The position numbers and the translations under genes are program-made. From Lewinellaceae bacterium (GTDB taxonomy: Bacteria; Bacteroidota; Bacteroidia; Chitinophagales; Saprospiraceae): 64,000 bases of DNA. The stretch is from positions 124,001 through 188,000 of the forward strand of contig JADJSY010000083.1 of assembly GCA_016711435.1 (NCBI GenBank), written 5' to 3'. Positions within the stretch are counted from its first letter, which is position 1. Every line of letters starts with the position of its first letter. Shown piece after piece: positions 25,156 through 34,009 of the stretch. The notes beneath the pieces are model-generated. The model saw only the letters and a list, made by a program, of their open reading frames with translations. It did not search any database and was not told the DNA's origin.

Positions 25156-25166
25156 TACTCTCGACA

Positions 25167-26381
25167 TCAATGTTCCTCCGCCCGTCCGATGATCTTCCCC
25201 CCGTTGAATGTTTTTTGCAGTTCTTCTTGCTCTTTGCGTTCCTCTTCCGTCGGCAAGGGAATGTCCATGCGCGACATATCCGGCTGTCCGGCGTCTACCC
25301 AGGCGGTGTACCAGGAAGAACTGACTGCGTGGATGGCAGCGCGCATCCGGCGTTCCACCATGTTGTTGAGCGCATCGGAGTAGGCAGCCGAGAAATCGCG
25401 GCAAGGCGCCAGCACAGCCCTGCCGAGGCGCATATCGGGACATGACTGCCGGTCGGGCGGGAAGGTAATGCGCAAGGCCCGTTCTATCGTTAACACGCTG
25501 TCTACCATCGTGTTACTGGCAAAAACCATGTCCCAAAACCAGTCTGTCGAACGCTCGACATATGCCGGTTTGCCGACAAAGTAGTCGTAACTTTCATCCG
25601 CAAAGAGTTCGGGAATCCGGCTTTCCCAAAAACCGTGAATACCGTGTTGGCCGGTCTTTTGTCCATTGTAATTGCTGGTCGTATGAAGCGGCACATGCGC
25701 ATCTCCGATATAATGCCCCATATCAGCGCATAGGCGCAGGATACGTTTCGCATCGCGGCGGCGAAAGGCTTCCGTCAGGTCGCGCTGCATCCGCTGTAAA
25801 TGCCAGGGCAAAACGCCATGCAGGGCCATCTGATCCCGGAAAAATGCCGCCTGAAAATCGGTTGCCATGCCATGCCGGTTCAGAAAGGCTGCCAGGGAAT
25901 CCGGATCGAGTGTTTCCACTTCTTCATACAGGCGCGGCAGTACCTGGGTATTAAAATATTTTTTGTAATCAGGCTGTATGTCGGCAGCGACAGGCATTTG
26001 TCTGCCAAAGAGTTGCACCGTATCTCCGGTGTTTTTCACCACCCATATTTCCGTAAAATACTGCATGGCATCCACGCGCTGCCGGGGGAGATTATCGAAG
26101 GGCGGACCGTAATTATCCAGGTCGATGAAGTGTCTGGGGCCTTCGTGTTTGGAGGCATACCGGCGCATATCGGGATCTACCGCATGATCCGAGATATAGT
26201 CGATATTAGGTTTGAAAAACACCATCATCTGCGGCGGCAGGGTCAGCACAGCCAGGCGGTTGATGCGTTTGTGCGCGAAAAAGCCCCAGTCGGGGGTAGC
26301 AGGCGCTATCGAATGAAAGGAACTCAGGCTGAGTAACAGCACGAGAGCCGCAAAAGGTAGAATCGGTCGCAAGGCAATCAT
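25167..26381 (-). CDS. Zinc-dependent phospholipase C / P1-nuclease-like secreted protein
   Basis: 404 residues with a signal peptide (LPFAALVLLLSLSSF). The mature part begins near PDWGFFAHKRINRLAV, where the Trp and His match the N-terminal zinc site of the P1 nuclease/phospholipase C fold. The core motif DMGHYIGDAHVPLHTTSNYN near residue 230 holds the HxxxDxHxPLH zinc ligands, followed by HGIHGFWES. The family hydrolyses phosphodiesters of nucleic acids or phospholipids. It has large insertions relative to P1 nuclease. TATCTTTC, a near match to the -7 box, lies about 10 bp upstream. Confidence 0.75.
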   Translation of the reverse strand: MIALRPILPFAALVLLLSLSSFHSIAPATPDWGFFAHKRINRLAVLTLPPQMMVFFKPNIDYISDHAVDPDMRRYASKHEGPRHFIDLDNYGPPFDNLPRQRVDAMQYFTEIWVVKNTGDTVQLFGRQMPVAADIQPDYKKYFNTQVLPRLYEEVETLDPDSLAAFLNRHGMATDFQAAFFRDQMALHGVLPWHLQRMQRDLTEAFRRRDAKRILRLCADMGHYIGDAHVPLHTTSNYNGQKTGQHGIHGFWESRIPELFADESYDYFVGKPAYVERSTDWFWDMVFASNTMVDSVLTIERALRITFPPDRQSCPDMRLGRAVLAPCRDFSAAYSDALNNMVERRMRAAIHAVSSSWYTAWVDAGQPDMSRMDIPLPTEEERKEQEELQKTFNGGKIIGRAEEH

Positions 26382-26405
26382 TTTTTTGAACGAAAGATAG
26401 GGAAT

Positions 26406-27866
26406 TTAATAAACCCCTCGCCTCAACTGCCGTATACTTTCCCATTTCACCCATTTAAAAAGCAGTAGTCCCGGCAGACATGCAGCCGCAGACAGGGCCA
26501 TTTTTATATACCAGATAAAAGAGGTTTTTTCAACAATTAGGATATTTATCAATAAGATAAACAGCACATAACCAATTACTTGTGCAATTGACCCCATGCC
26601 CGGCCTCCACTGGAAAGTATGCAGGGCAAGCCCCACCATACTCGCTGCTATGAACCCCTGTGTAGCCACTGCCGCTATGGCCGATCCGAAGGCCTGCCAG
26701 TAGGGAATCAGCAGCAGGTTGAGCGCAACGTTCAGCCCGATACCGGCAATAAAAAAGCGATTCATCATAGCCACCTTGCCATGCGCGGTCAGTAGCGTAC
26801 TGAAAATATACGTGGTGCTGACCGGCACAAAAGCCCAAATCAAAACGCCCAGCGTATCCCAGCGATAAGGGGAAGCCTGCCGCGGCATCATCAGGTGCAG
26901 CAGATCTTCCCGGGCAAAACAGATCGCCATAGCCAGGGCCACACTTCCAGCCCAGATGAGCCTGAAACTCAGGGATAAAAGCGGTTTTACCAAATCCGGT
27001 TTTTTTTGCAGGCGGGCAAACATGGGCAGCAGCAGCGAAGCAAACAGGTAGCCGAGCATATTGCAGGCATCGAGCACCCGATATGCGCCTGCAAATACCT
27101 CCGCATGCGCTTTTCCACTGAAACGCTCCAGTAAAACGCCGTCGAGGCGGGTATAGGCAAACATCAGGAAAACGACCAGCGCATAAGGCAAACTCCCGCG
27201 AAACAGCACAATCAGGGTCGGAATGCCCGATCGCCAGTTGTCCGCCCAGGTCGGGCGCACCCGGAATTTTACCTTACTGCGCAATATGCCGAATGCGATG
27301 GCTGCCGTCAGTGCCAGCGGAATGGTTTGGGCCAATGCGAAGTACTCAATTCGGAACAGCCTGCCTGCCGGGTATGTCCACAACAACAGACCGCAGGTGA
27401 AGAGCATCAGCAATTTATCAAGGGAGGACAACACACTGTCCGTGCGGTAATGGCCCAAGCCGGACAGGTTGGAACGCAGGAAAAAAATCATCTGCACCAG
27501 CACCTGGTTGGCCAACAGGATCAACAGCAGCAACAAAGCGCGGCTGTCGTAACGCATCGTCCAGGCCAATACCAGGGAAATCAGGATATAGACAACACTG
27601 AGCAATATCTTGATTGCCAGCAGGTTGGGAAAATATTTCGGGAGCAGTTGCGGGTGCTGGCTGATGTGGCGGTTGTTGAAACTCTGAATCCCGAAATCAT
27701 TGAGAATCTGAAAAAGGTACGTCAGATTCATCAGTGCAAAATACAAACCGTATTCCTGACCCGTCCGGTTTTGCACCGTCAGGTCGATCCCGAAAATAAA
27801 AAACGGCTTTATCAGCAGGTTGATAAAGAGCAGGAAAAGAATGTTGACGATAAATTCGCGGTTCAC
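26406..27866 (-). CDS. Polysaccharide flippase (Wzx / MATE-like)
   Basis: 486 residues with about 12-14 membrane helices. The N-terminus (INLLIKPFFIFGIDLTVQNR) and GQEYGLYFALMNLTYLFQILNDFGIQ are typical of Wzx/RfbX-type exporters. It should move lipid-linked glycans across the inner membrane. It starts at a GTG (27864-27866) only 5 nt after a TACCTTTG -7 box. No other glycan genes are adjacent. Confidence 0.87.
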   Translation of the reverse strand: MNREFIVNILFLLFINLLIKPFFIFGIDLTVQNRTGQEYGLYFALMNLTYLFQILNDFGIQSFNNRHISQHPQLLPKYFPNLLAIKILLSVVYILISLVLAWTMRYDSRALLLLLILLANQVLVQMIFFLRSNLSGLGHYRTDSVLSSLDKLLMLFTCGLLLWTYPAGRLFRIEYFALAQTIPLALTAAIAFGILRSKVKFRVRPTWADNWRSGIPTLIVLFRGSLPYALVVFLMFAYTRLDGVLLERFSGKAHAEVFAGAYRVLDACNMLGYLFASLLLPMFARLQKKPDLVKPLLSLSFRLIWAGSVALAMAICFAREDLLHLMMPRQASPYRWDTLGVLIWAFVPVSTTYIFSTLLTAHGKVAMMNRFFIAGIGLNVALNLLLIPYWQAFGSAIAAVATQGFIAASMVGLALHTFQWRPGMGSIAQVIGYVLFILLINILIVEKTSFIWYIKMALSAAACLPGLLLFKWVKWESIRQLRRGVY

Positions 27867-27871
27867 GGGGG

Positions 27872-27879
27872 CAAAGGTA
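27872..27879 (-). promoter_or_regulatory. -7 box TACCTTTG directly before the flippase gene
   Basis: The minus strand reads TACCTTTG, five C, then GTG. The spacing predicts a leaderless transcript. Confidence 0.5.
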
Positions 27880-27926
27880 AGAACGAGACGCGGATTACGC
27901 GGATAAGGCAGATTTACGCGGATTTT

Positions 27927-28016
27927 TTACCACAATAGGCACATAGAAACTCCACATAGATCATATAAGATGCCTAATGTGATCTATGTGGAGTTTCTAT
28001 GTGCCTATTGTGGTAA
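27927..28016. repeat. Perfect 37-bp inverted repeat, 16-nt loop
   Basis: 27927-27963 and 27980-28016 are exactly complementary over 37 bp (TTACCACAATAGGCACATAG... ). The loop is TATAAGATGCCTAATG. It lies 3 bp from the stop codon of the symporter gene. Related words (ATGTGATCTATG, TATCTATGTGGTAAA) occur at about 37514-37556. Confidence 0.93.
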
Positions 28017-28019
28017 ATT

Positions 28020-29612
28020 CTACCGGTAATAAAACACGACTGCAAACGTGATTACCAACAAAATAACCGACAGGACACGGTAATTCTGGTACCATGGAAC
28101 GCCCACCAACTCTGCGGAATCTGCATCGTACACCGCTTTGTTCCAGGTAAATCCGACTAATTTATGAGCGGGAGGTATCGCAGTCGCCAGACTCACGGCC
28201 ACCTGAACCACAGAACAAATGGCAAAAATGATCGGCGCTTTCATCAAAAAGTGTACGCTGTTCCAGGCAGGAGAAAGCCCCGTCACTTCACTGGCTACTG
28301 TGAACAACGCGATGACTAATCCGGTCATCAGCGCTGCAAAAGCGCCGTCGGCATTGGCCCTTTTCCAGAACAGTCCGATCAGGAAAATAGCGACGACCGG
28401 CGGGCTGATCAGTGCCAGTACGCCTTGCATGTAGTTCATCAGCGACTCAAAATTGGCGATTTGAGGCGCCCAGGCTACCGTAATCACCATAAAAACAACT
28501 GTGGAAATCTGACCGGCCCGAACAAGTCCTTTGGAATCCATATTCGGCCGGAATTTTTGAACAAAATCCATTGTAACAAGGGTGCGGGCCGAATTGAGTG
28601 TCGCACTCACCGCAGATGCCATCGCAGCCAGAAAACCGGCCACAACCAGACCAACCAGGCCGGCCGGCAACAACTGGAACACCAGCGTTGGGTAAGCGCC
28701 ATCCGCAAAGTTTTTTAACTGACCGGCGTACATATCCTGCAAGTTCGGGTACAATTTCAACGCCGCCAGCCCGGGGAAAACCAGCAAAAACAGAATGGGA
28801 ATTTTTAACAATGCTGCAAACAACGCGCCTTTGCGGGCCTCATTGGCATTGCGGGCGCTCAGTGCGCGCTGCACGATAAACTGGTTGTTGCACCAAAAAT
28901 AAAAACCCAGCAAGGGCACACCCAACAGCAGTCCCGGCCAGGGCATATCCGGGTGATCGATCGGCTGCACCAGGTGCATAAATGATGGGTCCTTGGCATT
29001 TGCATGAGCCACAATGGCATCATAACCTCCCGCCTTATCGTACACGATGAAGCACAAAATCACCGCCGAAATCAGTAAAATAATCGTATTCACCATTTCC
29101 GTCCGCATCACAGACGACAGTCCGCCGAAAATCGTATACCCTGCAGCAAATACGGCTAACAAACTGACAATCAGCAAGGTATTCGCTTCCGGGTAGACTA
29201 ATTTGGCAATTACCACCCCGGCAAAAAGCGTCCCTGCTGTGTCGATAAAAATATTGCCGACCAGGGTGATAAAGGAAAAATAGTAGCGCGAGCGCACATC
29301 ATACCTTTTTTCAAAATACTCCGGCATAGTGTACACCTGCGACTTGAGGTAAAACGGCAGGATAAACACACAAAAAAAGGTGAGCACCACCGAGGCCATC
29401 CATTCGTAATTGAAAAATACAATGCCGCCTTTGTACGCGCCGCCGGTAATCGCAATCAACGAGTTGGACGAAATATTGGCCGAAAACATGGAGATGCCGA
29501 TGACATACCAGGGCATGTTGCGCCCTGCCAAAAAATACTCTTCCGAACTACCTGCTTTCCGATGATATCCGACAATAATGACTAAGTCGAGGGTGGTAAA
29601 TGTAAAATTCAT
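28020..29612 (-). CDS. Sodium:solute symporter (SSS/SGLT family)
   Basis: 530 residues, LeuT-fold. The first core helix is intact (PWYVIGISMFSANISSNSLIAI), followed by YTMPEYFEKRYD, FGGLSSVMRTE and a dozen further helices. ALSARNANEARKGALFAALLK and VAGFLAAMASAVSATLNSA are typical of the sugar or myo-inositol branch. The N-terminus is unusually short: TTLDLVIIVGYHRKAGSSEEYF seems to lack about 15-20 residues of the first, non-core helix and loop compared with relatives. The substrate is unknown. Confidence 0.88.
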   Translation of the reverse strand: MNFTFTTLDLVIIVGYHRKAGSSEEYFLAGRNMPWYVIGISMFSANISSNSLIAITGGAYKGGIVFFNYEWMASVVLTFFCVFILPFYLKSQVYTMPEYFEKRYDVRSRYYFSFITLVGNIFIDTAGTLFAGVVIAKLVYPEANTLLIVSLLAVFAAGYTIFGGLSSVMRTEMVNTIILLISAVILCFIVYDKAGGYDAIVAHANAKDPSFMHLVQPIDHPDMPWPGLLLGVPLLGFYFWCNNQFIVQRALSARNANEARKGALFAALLKIPILFLLVFPGLAALKLYPNLQDMYAGQLKNFADGAYPTLVFQLLPAGLVGLVVAGFLAAMASAVSATLNSARTLVTMDFVQKFRPNMDSKGLVRAGQISTVVFMVITVAWAPQIANFESLMNYMQGVLALISPPVVAIFLIGLFWKRANADGAFAALMTGLVIALFTVASEVTGLSPAWNSVHFLMKAPIIFAICSVVQVAVSLATAIPPAHKLVGFTWNKAVYDADSAELVGVPWYQNYRVLSVILLVITFAVVFYYR

Positions 29613-29665
29613 GAACTGAAAATGGGTTTAGTAAATCGTGGATGACAAAATAGTCGGAGAAGGTT

Positions 29666-29748
29666 GGATGGTTTGAAGGTTGGATGGTTTGTGGTGGTAG
29701 CGCATGGCTCAGGTTACCACCACAAACCATCAAACCTTCAAACCATCC
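29666..29748. repeat. Inverted repeat, 'TTTGATGGTTTGA' family, copy 2
   Basis: The left arm GGATGGTTTGAAGGTTGGAT and right arm ending AAACCTTCAAACCATCC are complementary with two mismatches. The apex carries GGTGGTAGCGCATGGCT and AGGTTACCACC, as in the copy at 17561. The following stretch to 30025 has only a weak 38-codon frame at 29768-29884, which I do not trust as a gene. Confidence 0.85.
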
Positions 29749-30025
29749 CGTTCAGACAAATATAGCAATGGCAAAATTTGATTTTGATGTATTGACAATA
29801 AAGGCGGGCAATGTTATGCAAAGATTTTTAAATCTGCTACAAAATACTGAAATTCAGCATGGACTTGTTTCGTTACACCGCTAAACCGGGTTTGAACCCA
29901 ATTTTATAAGTATGCTGCCACGTTTTTTTGAACGAATTCATTTGTAAAGCATTGGTTATTATTGCTTTTTGCCCCTTGCTTTTTAGTATCCGGGCGCCAA
30001 ACTTTCCCGTTCTTTGCGCCTTCAA

Positions 30026-30916
30026 ATGCAACGCACCGACATGCCTTCCCGCCCGCCTTCTTCTTTCGACTGGTTTTTGATGTTTGTATTAGCCTCCGTT
30101 TGGGGCGCTTCCTTTATATTTATCAAACATTCGGTACAAATTTTTAACCCCGTTCAAATGGCCATGTGGCGCATGGTGATGGCAACTATGTTGTACCTCC
30201 CCATCGCTGCGGCATTCTGGTCTAAAATCGACTGGACGCGCTGGAAATCGCTGCTGGTTGTGGCTTTTTGCGGCTCGGCCATTCCTAATTTTCTGTTTGC
30301 CCTGGCTCAGCAGCATGTAAACAGCAGCCTGGCAGGCGTACTGAATTCGCTCACGCCGTTGTTCACGCTGCTCCTCGGCGTGGCTTTTTTTAAAATGGAA
30401 TTTACCCGTAGCAAGGTGCTGGGAGTCACCCTCGGACTCGCCGGCGCTTTCATCCTGATTCTTTTTAACAGCAAAAGCGCCGTCACCGGCAATGCCTTTT
30501 TTGCAGGACTTTGTGCACTGGCTACCGTGTGCTACGCCATCAATGCCAACGTAGTCAATAAAAACCTGCGCGATATGCACCCGGCGGGCATCGCTTCGGC
30601 AGCATTTGTGCTCACCGGGTTCTTTTTTATCATCGGGCTTTGGTGGTCGGGAGGATGGCAGGCCGCACAACAACACGAACAAGGCTTAGAGGGCCTCGGG
30701 TATATTTTTTACCTGGCAGCCGTCGGCACGGTGGGAGGCTCTATTTTATACTTCTGGCTGCTACAGCGCACAACGGCAGTTTTTGCTACCTCGGTCACCT
30801 ATATTTTACCCATCGTTGCCATGTTGTTGGGCGCCTTCGATGGAGAAGTGCTCGGCCCCATCGATATGGCCGGGGCTGCCGTGATTTTGACAGGGGTGTA
30901 TATTGCGCGGAAGTAA
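30026..30916 (+). CDS. EamA/DMT-family transporter
   Basis: About 296 residues from ATG 30026; a TTG at 30014 or an ATG at 30041 are alternatives. Ten membrane helices form two EamA repeats. The first repeat has ASVWGASFIFIKHSV and SSLAGVLNSLTPLFTLLLGV. The second has GTVGGSILYFWLLQRT and AVFATSVTYILPIVAMLLGA. It exports small metabolites; the substrate is unknown. Confidence 0.9.
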   Translation: MQRTDMPSRPPSSFDWFLMFVLASVWGASFIFIKHSVQIFNPVQMAMWRMVMATMLYLPIAAAFWSKIDWTRWKSLLVVAFCGSAIPNFLFALAQQHVNSSLAGVLNSLTPLFTLLLGVAFFKMEFTRSKVLGVTLGLAGAFILILFNSKSAVTGNAFFAGLCALATVCYAINANVVNKNLRDMHPAGIASAAFVLTGFFFIIGLWWSGGWQAAQQHEQGLEGLGYIFYLAAVGTVGGSILYFWLLQRTTAVFATSVTYILPIVAMLLGAFDGEVLGPIDMAGAAVILTGVYIARK

Positions 30917-30920
30917 GCGG

Positions 30921-31343
30921 TTATTGCACCCTTGTCCAGTATTGCGTCCGGTAAAACGGCCCCACGTATCCGCGTACCACAAGCGTATTGTAGTCGCCTT
31001 CTTTCATCCACATTTTGCAGTCGTACCATTTCCCTTTTTCCGGATCAAGGATATTGCCGGATTGCAGCATACCATCCTTTACAACCATATCCACCAATAG
31101 AATCATGCCCATCAGCGGCTGGTTTTTGCGTTCACCGGGACATTTTTCGCAATGGGTGGGGGCATTCGCGCGGAGCAACTTGTTTATTTTACCGTAAACT
31201 TTTCCGCCGGACTCATAAATCTGAATATGACTTTTGACTTCACCCGTTTCATCATCTGTCGTTTTCCAGATGCCGAATAGGGATTGCTGCGCTTGCAGTT
31301 TTCCGAAAATACACAATACGAATAGGAAAATCAGTTTTTTCAT
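30921..31343 (-). CDS. DUF2147 secreted protein
   Basis: 140 residues from ATG 31343 (MKKLIFLFVLCIFGKLQAQ, a clear signal peptide); the longer frame to 31403 is unlikely to be translated. The mature part begins LFGIWKTTDDETGEVKSHI and contains CEKCPGERKNQPLMGM and GNILDPEKGKWYDCKMW, all typical of DUF2147. It is a small beta-rich extracytoplasmic protein of unknown function. Confidence 0.87.
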   Translation of the reverse strand: MKKLIFLFVLCIFGKLQAQQSLFGIWKTTDDETGEVKSHIQIYESGGKVYGKINKLLRANAPTHCEKCPGERKNQPLMGMILLVDMVVKDGMLQSGNILDPEKGKWYDCKMWMKEGDYNTLVVRGYVGPFYRTQYWTRVQ

Positions 31344-31410
31344 TGGAGCAAAGGTTTGAATTTTTGTTGTGTAGAGGTACTTAGAGATTTGTATGTAGAT
31401 CACAATAAAG

Positions 31411-31501
31411 GAGAGTGTTCAGAAAAGTGTGGCACACCTAAATTAGGGTACTGATAATCAATGTAGTAGCAGAGGTGTGCCACACTTTCTTGAACACTCT
31501 C
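31411..31501. repeat. 29-bp inverted repeat, 'GTGTGGCACACC'
   Basis: 31411-31439 and 31473-31501 are complementary with two mismatches (GAGAGTGTTCAGAAAAG, then TGTGGCACACCT). The inner GTGTGGCACAC is itself near-palindromic. No other copy is seen in the window. It lies upstream of the DUF2147 gene, not between gene ends. Confidence 0.85.
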
Positions 31502-31610
31502 CAATAAAGGTAATATCACGTCTCTCTATGTGCAAATACCTGCCTGGTATTTTTTTAATTTGCTATATGGCGGTGCTGCCGAACCTTTTGACACAACCCC
31601 GACATGACAC

Positions 31611-31656
31611 AAAAAAAGCCTTGCCGATCAAAGTCAGTAGGCAAGGCTTTTAAAAA
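31611..31656 (-). terminator. Intrinsic terminator of the THX gene
   Basis: On the minus strand AAAAGCCTTGCC pairs with GGCAAGGCTTTTTTT across a 14-nt loop, 16 bp after the THX stop. Confidence 0.85.
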
Positions 31657-31671
31657 GGACGCATCAAAAAA

Positions 31672-31794
31672 TTAATTGGCTGCAGCAGCCTGTTTTTTGA
31701 TGATGGTCTTGAGTTTTTCTAATTTCGGACGGCTTTTACCGTGCGAGCCACGCGTAATTTTACCGCGTTTGGTTCTTGCATCACCTCTGCCCAT
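31672..31794 (-). CDS. 30S ribosomal protein THX
   Basis: A 40-residue gene, too short for most gene callers: ATG at 31792-31794, stop TAA at 31672-31674. The protein MGRGDARTKRGKITRGSHGK... followed by SRPKLEKLKTIIKK matches the bacterial THX/bS31 pattern (MGKGDxKTxRGKIxxGxxGxxRPK), with a Lys- and Ala-rich tail. THX binds at the top of the small subunit head and stabilises rRNA. It is followed by a strong intrinsic terminator, consistent with a single-gene transcript. Confidence 0.92.
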   Translation of the reverse strand: MGRGDARTKRGKITRGSHGKSRPKLEKLKTIIKKQAAAAN

Positions 31795-31948
31795 GTGGTT
31801 AGATCAGTTGAATGTGTTGAAAATAATGAATGGTATAATAAACGACCGGCAAAGTTAAGCAGTTTTTTATCAAAAAGGAGCGTTTTGACAAGGTCGAAAA
31901 AAAATGGCCATAGAGTGTTACCTCCACAGCCATCTTATAGTGGTTTTT

Positions 31949-32338
31949 TTATTCTTTATCGAAGCGTATTTCCTGAATGCTCAGGTTATTGCCGTTTACT
32001 TTCAGGTAGAGATACACCCGGTAATTGCCGGAAGCGCCCACCATGTTACCAATACAGTATTGATCGCTGTTTTCGCGGCTGGTACCTTTATGCACCTGGG
32101 TAAAAGACTTGGGCTGATTGGAGCCGAAAAAAGAACGAATTACCTCGGTTGCTTTCGCTTTAGTATATGTTTGCTCTTTATCCTGAATGGAAATTTCAAC
32201 ATTATCGGCAAAATATTTTGAAAGCGCATCGGCGTTACCATCGCTCAAAGCAATAGTGATTGCATCGAGGCTTGGATTACCCTGACCGGCAAAAGCAATA
32301 GCAGGGGTTAAAAGCAAGAAGAAAAGCAGATTTTTCAT
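31949..32338 (-). CDS. DUF4783 secreted protein
   Basis: 129 residues from ATG 32338 (MKNLLFFLLLTPAIAFAG, signal peptide). The mature part (ITIALSDGNADALSKYF, VIRSFFGSNQPKSFTQVHKG, and YRVYLYLKVNGN) matches DUF4783, an NTF2-like fold in Bacteroidota with no known function. The longer frame to 32395 adds an unconvincing N-terminus. Confidence 0.85.
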   Translation of the reverse strand: MKNLLFFLLLTPAIAFAGQGNPSLDAITIALSDGNADALSKYFADNVEISIQDKEQTYTKAKATEVIRSFFGSNQPKSFTQVHKGTSRENSDQYCIGNMVGASGNYRVYLYLKVNGNNLSIQEIRFDKE

Positions 32339-32480
32339 TGCGTCAGTTGTAGATTTGATGTTCGAAGAAACGAACGTTTGAATTTTAAACGTCATTCTTA
32401 AACAATGTAACTGTCAATAGTGACTTTGTAGTGTCAATACAAAGTTAATGCCGTTTCTACTCGCTATAAGATGTTGAGTG

Positions 32481-33347
32481 TTAAAGTTTTAGAATTTTAA
32501 CAATCTTGCGGTATTTCATACTATTTACGGATAAATAGTAAGTGCCGGCCTCCCAGTTTTCCGTCGGTATCTGATAGTTGCTGATACCGGCAGGCAGGTT
32601 AAGCGCCGATGACCAGATCGAGCTCCCGGACAAATTGTATGCCGTCAACTGGTATTGGCCGGCCTGCTGCAGGTTCAATTCCAACTGTGCCACATCGCTT
32701 ACCGGGTTGGGGCTTACGCTTACAAGGGGGACAGCGGATACCTGTTCATCGCCCGACGAAAGCGTAATTTCTTCAAAAAGCCGGAGCGAGGTATTGGATG
32801 CGCCATCTCCGTCACTGTTATTATTTCCATTGACGGCATTTCCTGCGGCGTAAAAAGTAACACTTCCGGTTCCGGCTGCCGGAGCCGTCCAGCGCACATT
32901 AAAGATATTGGAAGCGGATGTATTAGCATGTTCAGCATAGGTACGTCCATTGTTTATGGTAGCGATCTTGTAGTTATTGGGATTAATATCGCTGAATCCG
33001 TCGAGGTCGATGTTGCCGGTGTCGCGAAGCGCAATCATCTGGAAACCATAACCTGATAAACCCGTGCCGGAAGCATTGACGCTTACCCTTGCATTGTATA
33101 ATCTGCCCGGCGTATAATGTGTAATGGCAACACCGCCGGTGTCCAGCACCTGCACAAAGACGATGGAATTAAAGGCGTTGTCATCATGGCATCCGGTGCA
33201 AGTGAGCGGGGCGCCGTTCAGGGTTTGGTCGCCGGGTGCGCCGGTATTGCCTGCGCCCGATTGAGAAGCCCTGCCGTTTTTGTTACCGGACAAGGTTAGC
33301 AGGCCGATAAATGCCAGGAAAAAGAAAACAGAAAGGCGGATTTTCAT
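32481..33347 (-). CDS. Choice-of-anchor V-type secreted protein with T9SS sorting domain
   Basis: 288 residues from ATG 33347, with signal peptide (VFFFLAFIGLLTLSG). A CxxCH motif (TCTGCHDD) near residue 45 could bind heme c or metal. The middle is a beta-sandwich of the choice-of-anchor V / Reeler-like type (YTPGRLYNARVSV, GYGFQMIAL, FNVRWTAPAAGTGSVTFYAA). The C-terminus is a type A sorting domain: PLVSVSPNPVSDVAQLEL, then YNLSG and a final YRKIVKILKL. It is therefore predicted cargo of the type IX system whose SprA and Plug are also in this window. Confidence 0.85.
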   Translation of the reverse strand: MKIRLSVFFFLAFIGLLTLSGNKNGRASQSGAGNTGAPGDQTLNGAPLTCTGCHDDNAFNSIVFVQVLDTGGVAITHYTPGRLYNARVSVNASGTGLSGYGFQMIALRDTGNIDLDGFSDINPNNYKIATINNGRTYAEHANTSASNIFNVRWTAPAAGTGSVTFYAAGNAVNGNNNSDGDGASNTSLRLFEEITLSSGDEQVSAVPLVSVSPNPVSDVAQLELNLQQAGQYQLTAYNLSGSSIWSSALNLPAGISNYQIPTENWEAGTYYLSVNSMKYRKIVKILKL

Positions 33348-33511
33348 TTTAAAAAAGAAGATTGGAAAGTAAGGATGAAAAATGTTGCTGCTGTGTTGCG
33401 CAATGCTTGGACAGCAAACGCCTGCAAAAGTTGAAATTCCGGCGGGAAATAAATGTATATTTTCATCCAAATGCCCGATTCTTTCAACGAGCCACGGTGT
33501 AAAATAAAAAT

Positions 33512-33549
33512 CCCGGATTGTTCTTCGGGGGAAGAAAAATCCGGGATGA
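33512..33549 (-). terminator. Terminator-like hairpin, 17-bp stem, 'ATCCCGGAT' family
   Basis: ATCCCGGATTGTTCTTC at 33512-33528 pairs with GAAGAAAAATCCGGGAT at 33533-33549 with one mismatch. It follows the stop codon of the 78-aa gene on the minus strand. The same words occur at 49727-49760 and in the 9181 and 47641 elements. Confidence 0.7.
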
Positions 33550-33568
33550 ATCGGCAAGCGGCATCAAG

Positions 33569-33805
33569 TCAGGACTGTGCTTCCAACATGGATTTGGCAC
33601 TGTACTGCAGGATGTTGTTCAGCGTTCCGGTAGCCGGTACAAACTGAACTTTTGGGAACTGGGCTTTTGCTGAAGCAAGGCCGTGAAAAACAGCCAGCAT
33701 TTCAATATCGTCTTCCAGCGAATTGGTCATCTCAGTAACTTCCTGAGCAGACAGTTCATGGTAGAGAAATTGTACCAGAGCATCGTATGTGTATGTTTCT
33801 TCCAT
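33569..33805 (-). CDS. Hypothetical protein, 78 aa
   Basis: Acidic helical protein (METEYTYD-like start, LVQFLYHELSAQEVTEMTN, LEDDIEMLAVFHGLASAK). I do not recognise a named family. The pattern of a short helical N-terminal segment around YHELSAQE is reminiscent of anti-sigma-factor N-termini, but there is no sigma gene adjacent and no membrane helix. Real-gene support is good codon use and a hairpin terminator just downstream. Confidence 0.65.
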   Translation of the reverse strand: MEETYTYDALVQFLYHELSAQEVTEMTNSLEDDIEMLAVFHGLASAKAQFPKVQFVPATGTLNNILQYSAKSMLEAQS

Positions 33806-34009
33806 AGGCCCTCTAAGGCGTTTTAAAAATTTATAATGTTAAAAACGGTAATTAAACAACAGGTAGCGGCGGTATATTGCTTTCCAGCGGTTAATATTTT
33901 GAATTTTAACATTAGACAAAGAAATCATCTCATTTGCTTATCCCCATTCAGGATGAACAGATGATGCTTGATGCAATCTCCGGGGAAATAGTTGTCTGCT
34001 TCTGCGCAA

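Noticed and set aside
29684..29884. A 66-codon frame, and its internal 38-codon part, downstream of the 29666 repeat
   Set aside because: The first half is translated repeat DNA and the rest has no recognisable features.
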